Positions 5,375 to 6,416 of a stretch of DNA of 6,416 nt are shown one piece after another. The position numbers and the translations under genes are program-made. The stretch is taken from contig RGHK01000054.1 of NCBI GenBank assembly GCA_010024215.1, forward strand, positions 1 to 6,416, read 5' to 3'. The notes beneath the pieces were generated by a model that did not search any database, was not told the origin of the DNA, and saw only the letters and a list, made by a program, of their open reading frames with translations. The number at the start of each line of letters is the position of its first letter. Positions within the stretch are counted from its first letter, which is position 1. This stretch comes from Pseudomonadota bacterium. GTDB lineage: Bacteria; Pseudomonadota; Gammaproteobacteria; Magnimaribacterales; D2472.

Positions 5375-6416
5375 ATGAGCGCAGTAATAGAAAATCATCA
5401 TGACGATCATCATCATGGTCCTGCTAAGGGTTTGACCAGATGGCTATATACAACTAACCATAAAGATATTGGTACATTATATCTGTGGTTTAGTTTTGCC
5501 ATGTTCTTGATTGGTGGAGCAATGGCTTTGGTCATAAGAGCTGAATTGTTTCAGCCAGGCATGCAAATAGTTGAGCCAGAATTTTATAACCAAATGATAA
5601 CGCTGCATGGATTGATAATGATTTTTGGTGGCGTCATGCCAGCCTTTGTTGGTTTAGCAAACTGGTTAGTCCCAATGATGATTGGTGCTCCTGATATGGC
5701 CCTACCAAGAATGAATAATCTCAGTTTTTGGATACTACCTTTTGCTTTCTTTATTTTATTGTCATCCTTATTTATGGAGGGCGGAGCACCTAACTTCGGT
5801 TGGACATTCTATGCACCACTATCAACAACTTATGCACCTCCTAGCGTAACGTTCTTCATATTTTCAGTTCATATAATGGGAGCGTCATCAATTATGGGCG
5901 CTATTAATGTTGTAGTGACTATCATGAATATGAGAGCTCCAGGCGTAACTTTAATGAAAATGCCATTATTTGTTTGGTCGTGGCTCATTACAGCCTATCT
6001 TTTAATAGCAGTCATGCCGGTGCTGGCTGGCGCAGTGACAATGATGTTAATGGATATTCATTTTGGAACCAGTTTTTTTAATGCAGCCGGCGGTGGAGAC
6101 CCTGTTTTGTTTCAGCATATTTTCTGGTTCTTTGGTCACCCAGAGGTATATATTATGATCCTGCCTGCCTTTGGAATTGTTTCTCATATAATTGAAACTT
6201 TTTCTAGGAAGCAGCTTTTTGGATATTCTTCTATGGTATGGGCGATGCTCTCCATTGCAATATTGTCTTTTGTTGTTTGGGCTCACCATATGTTTACTGT
6301 TGGCTTGCCTCTAGCAGCAGAGTTATTTTTCATGTGGGCAACAATGTTAATTGCTGTTCCAACTGGAGTTAAAGTTTTTAACTGGGTTGCAACTATGTTT
6401 AGGGGCTCACTTACAT
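5375..6416 (+). CDS. coxA: cytochrome c oxidase subunit I, partial (C-terminal part outside window)
   Basis: Catalytic, proton-pumping subunit that reduces O2 to water at a heme a3-CuB centre in the inner membrane. 347 codons are present of roughly 530. The N-terminus is His-rich (HHDDHHHG, 8-15), then NHKDIGTLYLWFS (28-40). H78 in LHGLIMIFG is the first low-spin heme a ligand. FFGHPEVYI (252-260) supplies CuB ligand H255, the cross-linked Y259, and E257, the D-channel glutamate of A1-type oxidases. H304 and H305 are the other CuB ligands. N96, D107 and N114/N115 (in NWLVP, GAPDMALPRMNN) form the D-channel entrance, and K333 in VPTGVK is the K-channel lysine. This set identifies an A1 heme-copper oxidase. 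The second heme a ligand and the heme a3 ligand lie beyond the right edge. Very similar to Pseudomonas CoxA from memory. Confidence 0.97.
   Translation, partial: MSAVIENHHDDHHHGPAKGLTRWLYTTNHKDIGTLYLWFSFAMFLIGGAMALVIRAELFQPGMQIVEPEFYNQMITLHGLIMIFGGVMPAFVGLANWLVPMMIGAPDMALPRMNNLSFWILPFAFFILLSSLFMEGGAPNFGWTFYAPLSTTYAPPSVTFFIFSVHIMGASSIMGAINVVVTIMNMRAPGVTLMKMPLFVWSWLITAYLLIAVMPVLAGAVTMMLMDIHFGTSFFNAAGGGDPVLFQHIFWFFGHPEVYIMILPAFGIVSHIIETFSRKQLFGYSSMVWAMLSIAILSFVVWAHHMFTVGLPLAAELFFMWATMLIAVPTGVKVFNWVATMFRGSLT

Noticed and set aside
5398..5419. CAT/GAT-rich stretch near the coxA start that looks like a simple repeat
   Set aside because: It encodes the His/Asp-rich N-terminus (HHDDHHHG), which I recall in Pseudomonas CoxA as well; it is ordinary coding sequence.
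6047..6289. Minus-strand open frame of 80 codons
   Set aside because: Antisense to the CuB-site region of coxA; no family resemblance.
1..6416. Mobile element, CRISPR array, phage, defence or secondary-metabolite system
   Set aside because: Nearly every base belongs to a recognised core gene or a short gap; no transposase, integrase, spaced repeats or unknown multi-gene cluster is present.

Overview
The window is an AT-rich, gene-dense piece of a bacterial chromosome carrying nine genes: two divergently oriented groups of housekeeping genes followed by the start of a cytochrome c oxidase operon. The protein families point to a gammaproteobacterium. The small zinc-ribbon protein at 3877-4077 closely resembles YheV, a family I know from gammaproteobacteria. 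The CoxB and CoxA sequences look very like those of Pseudomonas-type caa3 oxidases. Very short or overlapping gene junctions, K/N/I-rich proteins and low GC suggest a streamlined, free-living marine lineage such as SAR86. That last step is inference and is not proven by the window.

Region 1 (1-1032, minus strand): def (peptide deformylase) followed by fmt (methionyl-tRNA formyltransferase), the latter cut off by the window's left edge. The two enzymes put on and remove the formyl group of initiator methionine. Their 46-bp gap contains a short repeated motif. Region 2 (1033-1106): a 74-bp divergent intergenic region with a self-complementary ATTATAAT that gives a TATAAT box on each strand. Region 3 (1107-4077, plus strand): a tightly packed run purE, tsaC, hemF, aroE, yheV with junctions of 0, +1, -8 and -4 bp, almost certainly one operon. 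It covers purine synthesis, tRNA t6A modification, aerobic heme synthesis and the shikimate pathway, plus a small zinc-ribbon protein.

Region 4 (4078-4207): an extremely AT-rich 130-bp gap with a good sigma70-like promoter for the oxidase genes, framed by an 11-bp direct repeat. Region 5 (4208-6416, plus strand): coxB, with a CuA domain fused to a C-terminal cytochrome c domain, then coxA, cut off by the right edge. Together they encode the electron-entry and catalytic subunits of a caa3-type (A1 family) proton-pumping terminal oxidase. HemF also uses O2 and supplies the heme pathway, which fits an aerobic lifestyle.

I found no mobile element, CRISPR array, tRNA, rRNA or unknown multi-gene system. 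The points worth a second look are small: repeated motifs in two intergenic gaps, the divergent promoter, a TTG start flush against a stop codon, and a reduced version of the usual def/fmt to aroE neighbourhood.
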